Assembly (NCBI RefSeq): GCF_028372415.1
Contig: NC_092876.1
Coordinates: forward strand, 65,482,885-65,546,884
From: Notamacropus eugenii
Lineage: Eukaryota; Chordata; Mammalia; Diprotodontia; Macropodidae
Direction: 5' to 3'
Length of the DNA stretch: 64,000 nucleotides
Of this stretch, positions 31,380-43,038 are shown piece after piece. Under the pieces are notes generated by a model. That model had not been told where the DNA came from. It did no database searches and worked only from the letters and a program-made list of their open reading frames with translations. Both the position numbers and the translations under genes were made by a program. Positions within the stretch are counted from its first letter, which is position 1. The number at the start of each line of letters is the position of its first letter.

Positions 31380-34013
31380 TAAAAAAAATTTAATTAATTA
31401 ATTAATTTTAAGTTTTCAACATTCATTTCCACAAGGTTTTGAGTTCCAAATTTTCTCCTCATCTCTCCTTTCCCCTCACCCCAAGACACTGTGCATTCAG
31501 ATTACCCCTTCCCCCAATCTGCCCTCTCTTCTATCACACCCCTCCCTTCCTTTATCCCCATCTCCTCTATTTTCTTGTAGGGCAAGATAGATTTCTATAC
31601 CCTATTACCTGTATTTCTTATTTTCCAGTTGCATGTAAAAACAATTTTTAACATTAGTTTTTAAAACTTTTAGAGTTCCAACTTCTCTCCCTCCCTCCTC
31701 CCTCTCCACCCATTCTCACTCAGAAGGCAAGCAATTCAATATAGGTTATACATGTGTAGTTATGCAAAAGACTTCCATAAAAGTAATGTTGTGAAAGACT
31801 ATATTTCCCTTCATCCTATCTTGCCCCCCTTCTATTCTCTCTTTTGACCTTGTCCCTCCCCAAAAGTGTGTTTACTTCTAATTACCCCCTCCTCCCATTT
31901 GCCCTCCCTTCTATCATCCCCCCCACATCACTTATCCCCTTCTCCACTACTTTCCTGTAATGTAAGAAAGATTTTCATACCAAATTGAGTGTACATATTA
32001 TGTTCTCAAGCCAAAAGTGATGAGAGTAAGCTTCACTTTTTCCCTCTTACCTCCTTACTTTTCCCCTCCATTGAAAAAGCTTTTTCTTGCCTCTTTTATG
32101 AGAGATAGTTTGCCCTATTCCATTTCTCCCTTTCTCCTCCCAATCTATTCCTCTCTCATCCCTTACTTTTATATTTTTAAGTTCTCATCCCTTCCTATTC
32201 AACTCGCTCTGTGCCCTCTGTCTATATGTATATAATCTCTCCAACTACCCTAATAATGAGAAAAGTCTCAAGAGTTGCAAATATTATCTTTCCATGTAGA
32301 AATGTAAACAATTCAACTTTTGTAAGTCCCTTACAATTTCTTTTTCCTGTTTACCTTTTCATGCTTCTCTTGATTCTCATGTTTGAAAGTCAAATTTTCT
32401 ATTCAGTTCTGGTCTTTTCCTCAAGAATTCTTGAAAGTCCTCTATTTCATTGAATGACCATTTTTTCCCCTGAAGTATTATACTCAATTAGGTGATTCTT
32501 GGCTTGAATCCTAGTTCCTTTGACTTGTGAAATATCATATTCCAAGCCCTTTGATTCCTTAATGTAGAAGCTGCTAGATCTTGTGTAATCCTGATTGTAT
32601 TTCCACAATACTTGAATTGTTTCTTTCTGGCTGTTTGCAATATTTTCTCCTTGACCTGGGAACTCTGGAATTTGGCCACAATATTCCTAGGAGTTTTTCT
32701 TTTCTGATCTCTTTCAGGGGGGGATTGATAGATTCTTTCAATATTTATTTTACCCTCTGGTTCTAGAATATCAGGGCAGTTTTCCCTGATAATTTCATGA
32801 AAGATGGATGTCTAGGCTCTTTTTTTGATCATGGCTTTCAGGTAGTTCCATAATTTTAAAATTATCTCTCCTGGATCTATTTGCCAGGTCAGTTGTTTTT
32901 CCAATGAGATGTTTCACATTGTCTTCTATTTTTTCATGGCTTTGTTTTGTAACTTCTTGATGTTTCATAATGTCATTAGCTTCCATCTGCTCCATTCTAA
33001 TCTTTAAAGAATTATTTTCTTCAGTGAACTTTTGGACCTCCTTTTCCATCTGGCCAATTCTACTTTTCAGGACATCCTTCTTCTCATTGGCTTTTTGGAT
33101 CTCTTTGCCATTTGGATTACCCTATTTTTTAAACTGTTATTTTCTTCAGCATTTTTGGGTCTCCTTTAGCAAGCAGTTGACTCATTTTTCATAATTTTCT
33201 TGCATCTCTCTCATTTCTCTTCCCAATTTTTGCTCTACTCACCTGATTTTCAAAACCCTTTTTGAGTTCTTCCATGGCCTGAGACCAACTCATATTTTTC
33301 TTGGAGGCTTTGGATGGAGGAGCTTTGACTTTATCTTCTTCTGTTTGTATATTTTAGTTTTCTTTGTCACCAAAGTAAGTTTCTATAGTCTGATTCTTTT
33401 TCCAGTTTTTGCTCATTTCCCCAGCCATTTACTTGACTTTTGAGCTCTTTGTCAAGGTAGTTCTCTGCTTCCAGTGGGGTTAGGGGATGTGCTGTCAGCT
33501 GCTGGATCCCCCCCCACCCCAATATGTGGGCCTAGAGCTCTGAAAACAGTCTGTGCTTCTGCCCCTGCTTCTGCTGTGGCTGCTGCAGGTTCCTCGGCCC
33601 CCTCCCTGCTCTGCCGCCCTGACACTGGGTTGGACCACTCCACTCTCCTGCACTGGTCCCACAGGCTTTTTCCACTGACCTTCTAGTTTATCCTTAGGTC
33701 ATTTTGGGCTAGGGTCATGAAGTCTGGAAACCACCACAGGTAACTGAGATTCAGTCCCCCCAAGGCCTGTTCAAGTCCCATCTATACTGGCATGGCCTAC
33801 ACTTGACTGTGCTCTGCTCCCAGTGTGACGTGATAGATACTTCCTGGTGACCTTCCAGGCTGTCTTGGGCTGAAGATTTGCTTTACTCCATCATTCTGTG
33901 GGTTCTGCAGCTCCAGAATTTCTTTAGAGCCATTTTTTTGCAGGTATTTGGCTGGGTTTGGCAGAAGCCCTCTAGAAAGTATGTGCTGTTACTCCGCCAT
34001 CTTGGCTCCACCC
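31380..34013 (-). mobile_element. HAL1 (half-L1), near full length, minus strand, nested in L3
   Basis: Minus strand starts at about 34013 with 'ggagccaagatggcggagta'. Broken ORF1 frames give 'MEKEVQKFTEENNSLKIRME' and 'ANRSRRDNFKIMELPESHDQ' (33049-32795), then 'KILQTARKKQFKYCG' and 'RITQDLAASTLRNQRAWNMI' (32679-32488). The 3' UTR and an A-rich tail at 31380-31410 follow directly; no ORF2 is present. Length and plan match the copy at 20616-23403. Flanks aactctctc (left) and acctctccc (right) may be a worn target duplication. Confidence 0.9.
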
Positions 34014-34560
34014 ACCTCTCCCTTTTCTAGACTCCATCTGGAGCACTGTGTTCAGGACTGAGGTCAGGGTCACATTAGACAAAAGATGTTGATGAGCTGG
34101 AGGGGCTGTGGAGGAAGGGAAGGCCAATGATGAAGAGCCCAAGATTGCACTATCTGGAGATTGGTTGAAGGAACTAGGGACATTTAACTTGCAGAACAGA
34201 AGACTTAGAGGAAATGTGATAACTATTTATGAGTACTTGAAGTGCTATTGTGAGGAAGATAGATTGAACTAGTTCTGCTCGATCCCAGAGGAGATGTCTG
34301 GGAGCAGTTGGGTAGACGTGGCCAAAAAACACATTTCCACTTGACATAAATAAAAACAATTTAAGGACAATTCCAAAAATGGAATGAGTTATCTCAGGAA
34401 GGAGTGAGTTCCCTTTCACAGGGGTTTATCCCAGGACCCCAATCCTTCTTTGAAAAGGAGGAAAGCAAGATGGACCAATCTTCCCACTCTGGGAACAAGG
34501 GCAGGGGGATAGCCAAATACCCTCTATTGAGGTCCCTTTCCAACAGTTCCTCTTTGGAAA
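34014..34560 (+). mobile_element. L3/CR1 LINE, right part
   Basis: Resumes at the point where 31379 stops: 'ctggagcactgtgttcagga', 'gagattggttgaaggaacta', 'agaacagaagacttagagga' and 'aaaaatggaatgagttatct'. This shows that the HAL1 inserted into a pre-existing L3. Confidence 0.85.
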
Positions 34561-34890
34561 TGAGCAAACCATGATGTTTCAAGTTCAGCCAAAGCCTGAC
34601 TTAATAGGTGGTTTCTCAGTGGCTGTAAGCCTGGGGAAGGGTATTTAAAGCCATTCTGAGGACAGAGACAGAGGCCCTCCTGGAATGACCCCTAATGAAA
34701 AATGATTTCTCTCCATGGGAAAAGCTAGAGTGGCCTCCTCCCTGTTCAGGCTGCCTTTTCAAAGGTTCTGAGGGGATTCCTGGCAGGATGTGGGTTGAGG
34801 GTTGGAAGCAGGCTTCTTTGAATTACTATGTTTGGTCTAGTTGCTAGTACACAAAATGACATTCTAAGGTGGGGCTGGGGGAAGAGTTGA
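34560..34890. other. No feature recognised
   Basis: Unique-looking sequence without coding or repeat signature. Confidence 0.4.
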
Positions 34891-35340
34891 GCATTTTGAG
34901 ACCTAGGGCAGCTAGGTGGCCTTGGAGTCACAAAAATCTGTGTTTGAATCCTTCCTCAGAGATTTACTAGCTATATAACCTTGGGCAAGTCACTTAATCT
35001 CTTCACCTCAGTTTTATCACCTTAAAATGAAGGAATTGCATTTGATGGTCTCTGAGGTCCCTTCCTAAGATCCCATGACCTTGAGCTAAAGAAAAGAGAG
35101 AAGCAATGGCCAAAGGTCATGACTTATTTCTCTATCAAGGTTATAGTTCCTTCCTCCGCATCACCAACTTTTCTTGCGTACTGGGAAAATTGACTCCCAC
35201 CCTTGACTGGGCAGGGGGAAAACTAACCTTTCAAGATTCAGTTAAATTCCATCTTCTCCACTAGCTTTCCCTGATCATCCCAACCCAAAGTGACCTTTCC
35301 CTTTTCTGATCTTAAGTACTTCTCTCACTTATGAAATGGG
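34890..35340 (+). mobile_element. SINE (MIR/CORE) and L2-like fragment
   Basis: 34895-35085: 'agggcagctaggtggccttg', 'ttgggcaagtcacttaatct' and tail 'tctctgaggtcccttcctaa'. 35195-35340: L2 ORF2-end-like 'aaattccatcttctccacta' and 'gctttccctgatcatcccaa'. Confidence 0.7.
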
Positions 35341-37120
35341 AGACATGGGAGAGAGATGGGAGAAATCTTGGATTTTTACTTCCTACTTTCATGGTTGAAG
35401 AAGCTGGAAGAAAGATTTGAACTGAATAAGAAAGGAGAAGGAAATTTTGAAGGTGACGAAGGTCTTTACACTAGTAGCTAGGTCAAATTTGAATTTGGGG
35501 AGGGGAAAATCTGATGACATGTAGGAGATATTGAGGAAGCCAGATTCTACATGGAAGAGGAGCAAACACAAAGCTAGGTAAGGAGGATATAGGAAGATTA
35601 ATAAGGATAAAGGAGAATTAGGGAGTAGGATCTGAAGAGGAAGACTCAAGAAAGAAAAGGTAGTTGGCAAGAAAGGACAAGTTAACTAAGAAAAGGAAAA
35701 TGTAGTAATTAGAAGATAAGGCTCATTGAGAGAGTGGGTTGTTGGGTGGGGTAAATTGGGGAAACAGGTAGGAGAAAAGGCTCTTGGGAAGGTGGGTTAT
35801 GTTTTTCAGACCAAGGAAAAGGAGTTGATTGGGGACATCAGGTTATTAAGAAGTGATAATTACTTGTAAATGTTTTAACCAACCGCTTAGAGTTGAGGTT
35901 AATCACTCACAGCTAGTTAAAAATAAAACAAAACCAAGGATAAAAATTTTCATCATCTCCTAGAGTAGAAGAAATTGTGCCATGACTATCATTAAATGTG
36001 CAGATGCTTTTATTTCTACCACAGACAAATAACCATTATCTGTGTCCAAGTGTAAGCTGATGTACCTCCTGGAAAAGGTGAAGTGACCCAAAGAATGCCT
36101 CTCCACACTCTAGGTTGTTAGTGTTCCTAGGGGAAACATCATTGAGTCTTCAATGGGGAAAAACAATGGGAAATGGAGTAGATAATCATTGTCAAGATGT
36201 CTGGGAGTGGAAAAGTACTATACACGAGAGACAGGACAGGTCAAGGGCAGCTGTACAACTAGAGTTTAAAACCAGAATTGGAGCTCCTCATGTCGAGAAA
36301 GGAGATGGATCCTCTGAGGAAGGAGAAGTGCCTTTTCTCCCAAGAAGGAGAGAGTAGAACCTTGGAATTCATTGGGTGTGAGTCCATCAGTGAGAAAGGG
36401 TAAAGGGAAGAAGAAAAGATCATTCTCTGCTCAGGTTTACTGAGGCAGCTATCTGGCACCTTGATAACAACAACAGACAGATCTGTTGTCTTCCTGGGAA
36501 ATGGATGACAGAGAACCCCCCAAGACCTATCCAAACAGATGACAGCTACCTGAAAATGTCAGAATGACCCTCACAAGTACTGGCAGCAGTTCTGAAGCCT
36601 TGGTCAAGGTGTTTCCCCTAGTATTTGTCCGTTAAAAGCAAATGATGCAAAGGAACAAAATGAATTTGGGAAGTGAACACCTGGCTAAGAAGGAAGGAGG
36701 TAGCTGAATATGGGATATGGACCTCTGGATCATGGGTTAAAATTATAGGGATGACCAATTCTGAGTCAAAGATAGAACACAACGTAACAAAGCCTGGGAA
36801 GACTGCATTAGCCAGGTAAATGTGTAGATCTAATCAAAAGGCCCTTAAACTAAAATGGGGGATGGAGGATGGGGGAGGGAAAAAACTACTTATGTAGATA
36901 CCACAGAGATTAGCTATAAAGCAAAAAGACTAACATTTAAGATACATAGAAGTTGATGATATAAACTCCAAGAAAGAAGCCAGTACTAAAAACCCATGGC
37001 CCCAAATGCCTTTACAAATGTCTGAGCTATATGATCAAAGTTTGAGTAATGTACAAGAAGAACTATAGATTCTAACTCAAGCAGGCAAATTTTACTTGAA
37101 AAGTATCCTGGGGGTATATG
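35340..37120. other. No gene seen; purine-rich unassigned DNA
   Basis: Long AG-rich sequence with frames of 80-93 codons and no recognisable domain. It may be an old LINE interior, but nothing aligned by eye. Confidence 0.4.
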
Positions 37121-37540
37121 ATTGTGATGGAATATTATTGTGCATGAGCAGGATGATTTCAGAAAAACCTGAAAAGACTTACATGGACTGATACAAAGTG
37201 AAGGGAATAGAACCTGGAGAACATTGTACATAACAACAGCAACATTGTTCAACGAACTGTGAATAACTTAGCTATTCTCAGCAATACAATGATCCAAGAC
37301 AATCCCAAAGGACTAATGATGAAACCCGCTATCCACATCCAGAGAAAGGACTGATGTTGTTTGAGTACAAACTGAAGCATGCTATTTTTCACTTTTTATT
37401 TTGATTTTTTATTCAAGACTCAGGGAGGGGAGAAGGGAGGGAAGGATATAATTTGGAGCTCAAAACTTAAAAAAGCCAAATGTTAAAATTGTTTTGACAT
37501 GTAATTGGGGAAAAATAAAATATATTACATTAGAAAAAAA
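37121..37540 (+). mobile_element. Marsupial-type L1 3' end, plus strand
   Basis: 'gatggaatattattgtgc', 'gcaggatgatttcagaaaaa', 'agacttacatggactgatac', 'cttagctattctcagcaata', 'caatgatccaagacaatccc' and a terminal 'taattggggaaaaataaaat' are the 3' end of marsupial L1. It is 5'-truncated, with a short A tail. Confidence 0.9.
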
Positions 37541-37575
37541 TTATCAGAGGGATCAAGTGGTATGAAATCTGTGAC

Positions 37576-38130
37576 TTTTTTTAAGTGCAGGCAGTTTATT
37601 GAAGATTCATATGCCAACTGCCATTCTGCACCAGGGTGAGGAGGAAAGGAACACTGGGTAAGGAGAAGCACTATTGATTCAGTGTAAGAATCTTTATGGA
37701 TCAGTTGCCAAGTGTGAAGATTCAGGATAAGTCTAGGCATTCAGTTGATTGACATCCTCTGTAAGTCAACAGAGCATACACTGGCATTTATTTTCTTCAT
37801 TAAGTTGACAGCAGCATCCTTGTCTTCCATTGTCAGTTTTGAATCAATACAGGCTTTCAGGGTTCTGGCATTTTTTAAAATTGCCCGGTTATCTGTGTTT
37901 TTGCTCATTATATCTATATACTGTTCAGATGCACCATTAATAAATACAAAGACATCCTCTGTCACAGGTGGGCATAGTGTGCAGTCAAATGCTTCTCTGC
38001 CTTGGGAGCAGGTGCTAGTTGGGAAGTCTGCTCTCATGAGCACCTACTCACTGGGAACTCCAACAGCATGGCAACGTCACTGAACAGCATGAAGACCGCT
38101 ACCGACTTCATGATGCAGGAATGAGTAGAT
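37576..38130 (-). pseudogene. Secretoglobin (ABPA/Fel d 1-like) processed pseudogene
   Basis: Secretoglobins are small secreted, disulphide-linked dimers that bind hydrophobic ligands. The minus strand starts MKSVAVFMLFSDVAML (38111-38064), a signal-peptide-like N-terminus. In another frame (38043-37741) it continues CTLCPPVTEDVFVFINGASE, then ILKNARTLKACIDSKLTMED and AVNLMKKINASVC. Spacing of the three cysteines and the NARxLKxCxDxKxTxEDK core match Fel d 1 chain 1 and ABPA. Signal and mature parts are joined without a normal intron, an AATAAA (37595-37600) follows, then a 7-A tail (37576-37582), so it looks like a retrocopy. A frame break between signal and mature parts makes it a pseudogene. 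The 52 bases at the break begin GTGAGT and end AAG, splice-like but too short for an intron. No target duplication was found. Confidence 0.83.
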
Positions 38131-38380
38131 GGACATTTCTTATTCAAAAGAAATAAAATAGGTTGAGAGTGTGGGGGCATATTAAGAAGGTATATTCATG
38201 TGAGGAAATCCAGGAACATATAGTAGGTGGGGTAGAGAGGAAGAAGGAAGCATAACTGAGAGAATTTGGCTGAAAATGAACAGAAAGAAAAACAAAATTG
38301 GAAATTCTATCATGAATCTGATTCTTACTGATAGGGAAAAAAAAAACTGGTTATTGGGTTGAAATAATGGGAACCCTGTA
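38130..38380. other. Unassigned A-rich DNA, possibly L3 5' part
   Basis: No clear signature. It may be the upstream end of the L3 that becomes recognisable near 38380. Confidence 0.35.
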
Positions 38381-38959
38381 AGGGAAGTGGCTGTTTCTTC
38401 CTAGAGACTGTGACAGAGGAGAGGAAATCTGGGCACAGGCTGACATGCACCTTAGATCTTGGAAAAGCTACTTTCAAGGGATTAATTGGATTCTATGCAA
38501 TATTGCAAGTCAAAATGCTACAGGGGAAGTTAGCCCAGAAGGCATACGAGATGTTCAAGAATGAATTTTGAAGACACAATTCCAATAAGGAAGAAAAATG
38601 GGATCTCTCTGAAGATAGCAGTGTGGATTCAAAGGAAACTCCCCAACCAACTCTGATCCTAAAAAGAAATATCCAGAAGATGGAATTATGGCTAAATAAC
38701 AGAGGATGAAAATAAGAGTGTGGCAGAGCCCTGCAAAAATAGTGTCAGGAATGCTAAAACCCAGAATCAGCTAAGGCTGACAAGGGGCACTCTAGACCAA
38801 TAGAAAGGATTTTAAAATTTCAATCAGGAGAAAAAAAGAATCAAAGAGACTGTTGCTAGGGTGAAAGGACAATGCTAACAGACAACAGAGAGAAGGCCAA
38901 GCTGCTCAGCTTTGATTTTTCTTTTTTTTCTCTGTTTGAAAATTTCACAACAAAAGTGA

Positions 38960-39230
38960 CTAATGGGGGTTTGATACCAAGAGCATGTGGAAGCCAACTC
39001 AAATTGACCAATTGTTCAATTTTCATTACAAGCATTTACATGTAAGAAATTGGCAAATGCTACTAATTAAGGCTTGATTTATTGTTCTGTTGATTGTCTA
39101 GACTTAAATCAGTGGAGGAAACGTTAGCAGTACATATTAAACTTAAAAGTGTGCCAGGTGTACATTTTTGGAAAGCTGGTTATTAAACCTTTACCAAAAC
39201 ATTCCTGATTGATAGTTGAGAGATGTAAAG
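38960..39230 (+). repeat. Unidentified repeat inserted in L3, copy A
   Basis: 'aattgttcaattttcattac', 'aaggcttgatttattgttct' and 'gattgtctagacttaaatca' recur in opposite orientation at 39385-39605. L3 sequence resumes on the right. An AT-rich DNA transposon is possible; no family recognised. Confidence 0.55.
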
Positions 39231-39384
39231 TGATAGTAAGAGAGTCCCAGACTGTCCTTGACGAATTCAAGTCCCCTGGCTCAGATGAACTATATCCTCA
39301 GATATGGAAAGAATTGGCAGATGGGACTGCTACATCACTGCCAGTGATTTTCAGTGGCATATTGGCAAATGCTTAAAAAAAAAT

Positions 39385-39605
39385 CTCCTTTGGTGGAAAA
39401 TGTTACCATGACATACTTTAAGATTTAAACTGCATTATGAAGACTTTAATTAAGTTATTAAGACTAGACTTTCTTAAGTCTAGACACTATAAATCAAGCC
39501 CTCATTTGCAGTGTTTGCTTCCAAGGTGTAAATGCTCATGCTGAAAATTTAACAATTAGCTCTTGGGAGCTGGTTCTACACCACTACCCCCTCCAATGAC
39601 ATCTG
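39385..39605 (-). repeat. Unidentified repeat inserted in L3, copy B (inverted)
   Basis: The reverse complement contains 'gcttgatttatagtgtctag', 'gagcatttac' and 'aattgttaaattttca', matching copy A in the same order. About 150 bases of L3 separate the two copies. Confidence 0.55.
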
Positions 39606-40154
39606 TAAGATCATAGAAAATGGGAGCAGTGTCACAAGACTGGAGAAGGACAAATATCCTACTTTGCAAAAAAAAATAAATAAAAGGGAATGGAACAATG
39701 TCTGACAATTATAGGCCAGTTAGCTTGTCTTAAATTCCTGGGAAAATTCTGGAACAAATCAGTAAAAGGATGTTGGTGACCATCTAAACAGGAAGGGAGG
39801 CAATAATTAAGAAGAAGCCATTACTAACCTCATTTTCTTTTTTTGGACATAACTACGAACTTGGTAGATAGCAGGAATGTTATGGGCATAGTTTATTAAA
39901 TTTTCAGCAAAGCTTTTGACAGCTCTAATAATTTTTTTGTAGAGCAAATGAAAAAATATAGATTAGATGATAATACAAGTAGAGGGTTACAGAATTTTTT
40001 AGAAGGCTGGATTCAGAAAGTTAATGGTTCAGTGTCAACATGGTAAGAGAACTCCTGTGGAATGCCCAGTGGAATAATTTATGCTCAGCCTTGTGATGTT
40101 TAGAAATTTTTATCAATGACTTAGATAAAGGCATAGATAGTGTAAGCACCAAGT

Positions 40155-40530
40155 TTTCTGCTAATCCCAAAATATCTTCAGTTCCATATTTTCCCTTTTG
40201 TTTATCTTTCTGTTGGACTTGTCCAAAACTAAGAAGAGGATATTGAAATCTCCTGTCATTATTGTGTTAAATTGTGTCATATTGTGTCAATATCTTCTTG
40301 AAGCTCAGATGTTCCCTTTATGAATTTGGATGCTAAAGCATTTGGTGTATATAATATTATTATTGATATTGATTTATTGTTTATGTTCCTTTCAGCATAA
40401 TATAGTTTCCTTGTTTATCTCCTTTTATTTTTGAATGGTTGTTTCTGCTTTGTCAGATAACACGATCACAACTTACTTTTACTGGATTCACTTGATTCAT
40501 AGTAAATTCTACACCCCCCCCCCCGCCATT
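40155..40530 (-). mobile_element. L1 ORF2 fragment nested in L3, minus strand
   Basis: 'tttgtttatctttctgttgg', 'ttgaaatctcctgtcattat', 'gctaaagcatttggtgtata' and 'ttgtttatctccttttattt' are antisense L1 ORF2 interior. It ends at a C11 run (40514-40524), after which L3 resumes ('tggttcaaaaggatcttgac'). Confidence 0.75.
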
Positions 40531-41249
40531 GGTTCAAAAGGATCTTGACAGTTCTAAGTGTTGGGCTGAATCTAATTAGGTGAAACAGTGGGGATAAATG
40601 TGAAGTGCTACATGTGGGTACAAAAAAAATATCCCCTCAAAAATACACAATAGGGAAGGCATTATTGAATAGCAGCTGTTCTGAAGAAGATCTGAGGGTA
40701 TTAGAAGACTCCAAGCTCAGTACAAATTGGCAATAGGGTACAGTTAATAAAAAAGCTAATGAGATCTTGAATTGTATTAGGAGGCATGAGAGTCCTACTG
40801 TCTTTTGCCATCACCATACCTCATTCTGAATACTGTGGTCAGTTCTGGGTGATACAGTTTAAGGAGATTGATAAACTGGAGAGGAGAGAAATTCAGTTAG
40901 TAAAGGGTTGTGAATTCTGTCATACAAAGATTGGTTGAAGGAATGGGGTGTGTTCACTCTGGAAAGGGAAAGATTCAGGAGGGAACATACTAGCTGTCTT
41001 CAAATATCTGAGGGACAAAATTGAGGAGAGATGAGGCAGAACTAGCACAACTGGGGAGGTTTGCTAAGAGGTCAATAGGAGTTTGAGGTCATAAATAGCT
41101 TCCTAACAATGAGAGGTGGAAGGCTACCCCTGCCTGGAGATCCTCAAACAGAGCATGAAGGACCCCTTCTGAGGTTTTGGAGAATGGATTCCTTTGTACA
41201 GATGTTGGCTGAGGTCCCTGCCTATTCTCACATTCTGTGAGTCTGTAAA

Positions 41250-41408
41250 TAGAGAATGTCAGAGCTGAGAGGGGCCTTAGAACCCAGGATGTCAGAGCTG
41301 GGAGGGCCCTTAGAACACAGAATGTCAGAACTGGGAGGGCCCTTAGAACACAGGATGCCAGAGCTGGGAGGGGCCTTAGAACACGGGATGTCAGGTTTGG
41401 AGGGGCCT
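41250..41408 (+). repeat. 33-bp minisatellite array 4 (forward, 5 units)
   Basis: Clean units from 'gaatgtcagagctgagaggg' on, each with AGAACACAGGATG-like spacers. It begins where the L3 3' end stops and leads straight into a sense SINE at 41410. Confidence 0.95.
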
Positions 41409-41409
41409 A

Positions 41410-41680
41410 AGCAATCATGTAATATAGTAGAAAGAGCACTGGACTTTTGAATCATCTGATCCGAGCTTGACCTCTGGCTATGACAGGTATTGTCCATTTT
41501 GACCTTAATAGTTGTGTGACATTGGGTGAGTCCCTTAATTTCTCTGAGTCTTATTTCCTCACCTGTCAAAAGAGGATGATGATACTGGTTGTTTTTGAAG
41601 AATCAGGTGGAGAGAAATGACTCACGCAAGATCTCATAATGATTCAGTGGCAGAAGTGAGATTTGAACCCATGAACAAGA
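41410..41680. mobile_element. MIR/CORE SINE pair
   Basis: 41410-41585 sense ('agtagaaagagcactggact', 'ttgtgtgacattgggtgagt'). 41600-41680 antisense ('caagatctcataatgattca', 'gtgagatttgaacccatgaa'). Confidence 0.75.
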
Positions 41681-42720
41681 CACATGGCAATCAAGAAAAT
41701 GTAAACCTGCGGTCATCTTTAGTGAAAAGATGGTTAATTTGTCCAAGTCCTTTCCACGTGAAAGGGAGACTAAGCTCTGCGGTTCTTAACTGTCCCCAGT
41801 GAAGAGAGCTACCTTGAATGTGGATTGGGGGAGAGGAGGTATGGAGAGCTTTTCTGAGATCATCTGAAACCAAGTACCTTTGATGAGCTTCTGGAGAGAG
41901 CTGCAAGGGCCCCCTCCCCCAGAGATGGTTAAGCCCATCCCCTTCCCAACCCATCAGCGTGCACATACCTCTCTCCCTCTACCCCATTGCTTTCTGAAGG
42001 CATTCAACTCCAGAAGCAGCCGTAGCCACAAGGAAATTTGGAACCTTCGATGAAACGCTTCCTTTCAGTTTAACATTTGCTTTGCACGGATTTCCTTCCC
42101 TCCCTGAGCTGACAGGAGACACCAGTTAACCCTGGAGTCTCTACTAGAGTTAGAGACTAGTTAGCCCCAGCCTGGGGAGACAGGGGACAACATGATTAGA
42201 AGGGTTTAGGGGAATGGGGAAGGGAAGATGCACAGTTTTGGGGTGTATAATAAATGGGACGTCTGTGGTCAGTTTTGACATTCGGTCTGATCCCCCCAGG
42301 TCCTTGGGAGAGCCCATGTTAAAGCATGGGGACAAACAAAGTTCATCAGAAGCCAGTCCTAACAGCATCCTTGAGAGCACATCTCATCGTTTCTGGAAGT
42401 TCCTGGTTTTCTCTACTCTCTTCCTAGGTTCTATGGTTGACAGCAAATCAGGGGCTGCCTTCCCCAGCTCCAACAGCTGAGCCTCGAGGTACAGCAGCTA
42501 CTCTGAAGGAACAGCAGGGAGAGCTGTGACCACGTGTTTATTCATGCAAGGTGAGAAGTTCCATGGTAAACAGAAAGTGGGGTAGAGGAGCATTCTGGGG
42601 GGGGTGGGGATCAAGTGTTCATGGGAGCCATCTCACCCTGCAGGGGCTGCCCAGGTGGGCTGCTCCGAAGAAGGCTGATTTCACGGCCCTTTTTCCATAC
42701 AGAGCAGATCAGGAGGGCCA
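41680..42720. other. Unique DNA just downstream of RUNX3
   Basis: No repeat or gene recognised. A second AATAAA on the minus strand lies at 42537-42542, so the longest RUNX3 transcripts might extend to about 42510. Confidence 0.4.
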
Positions 42721-42741
42721 GAGGCTATGGACTCAGGGGTT

Positions 42742-42747
42742 TTTATT
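42742..42747 (-). promoter_or_regulatory. RUNX3: Candidate RUNX3 polyadenylation signal
   Basis: AATAAA on the minus strand, directly past the conserved-looking UTR block. An alternative AATAAA is at 42542-42537. Confidence 0.5.
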
Positions 42748-43031
42748 GGTTAATTGACTTCTTTCTTAGTAACCCTAAGTGACTACTGCATTCAAATCTA
42801 TTACACAAACTGGCACCATCATCTTGGCTTTGCCCTAAGGGCCAGTGGGTGGCACACACACATACTAACACACACATACACAGTCTTAGGACAGGTTGCT
42901 TCAATGTCTCTCAGAATTATATTATTATAACAAGTACAACAAAATCGGATTTTACCATTAAATAGTACAGAAGGCAGACCCAGGTTTACCGTACAAGCAT
43001 TAAAAATACTCCGGACACTCAAGCGAATTAC

Positions 43032-43038
43032 AGTGCAA
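43032..43038 (-). promoter_or_regulatory. RUNX3: miR-130/301 seed match in RUNX3 3' UTR
   Basis: Minus strand TTGCACT, within TTTGCACTG, which also contains the miR-148/152 seed match TGCACTG. Seed identities are from established miRNA families; function here is inferred. Confidence 0.45.

Larger units (their letters stand above)
38380..41250 (+). mobile_element. L3/CR1 LINE, long copy, plus strand
   Basis: Recognisable in order: 'aacccagaatcagctaaggc' (38760), 'gagagaaggccaagctgctc' (38890), 'gacgaattcaagtcccctgg' (39260), the RT 'ctgacaattataggccagtt' then 'agcttgtct' (NYRPVSLxS motif, 39697), 'ttcagcaaagcttttgacag' (FSKAFD, 39900), 'tttttatcaatgacttagat' (40110), and the 3' region 'gattggttgaaggaatgggg' (40930) to about 41250. 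It is decayed throughout and holds at least three insertions (38960-39230, 39385-39605 and 40155-40530). It is the longest LINE in the window. Confidence 0.85.

Noticed and set aside
1-42720. A second host gene, such as the neighbour expected downstream of RUNX3
   Set aside because: Apart from the secretoglobin retrocopy no exon-like conserved coding segment was recognised; all longer frames fall in LINEs, SINEs or low-complexity DNA.
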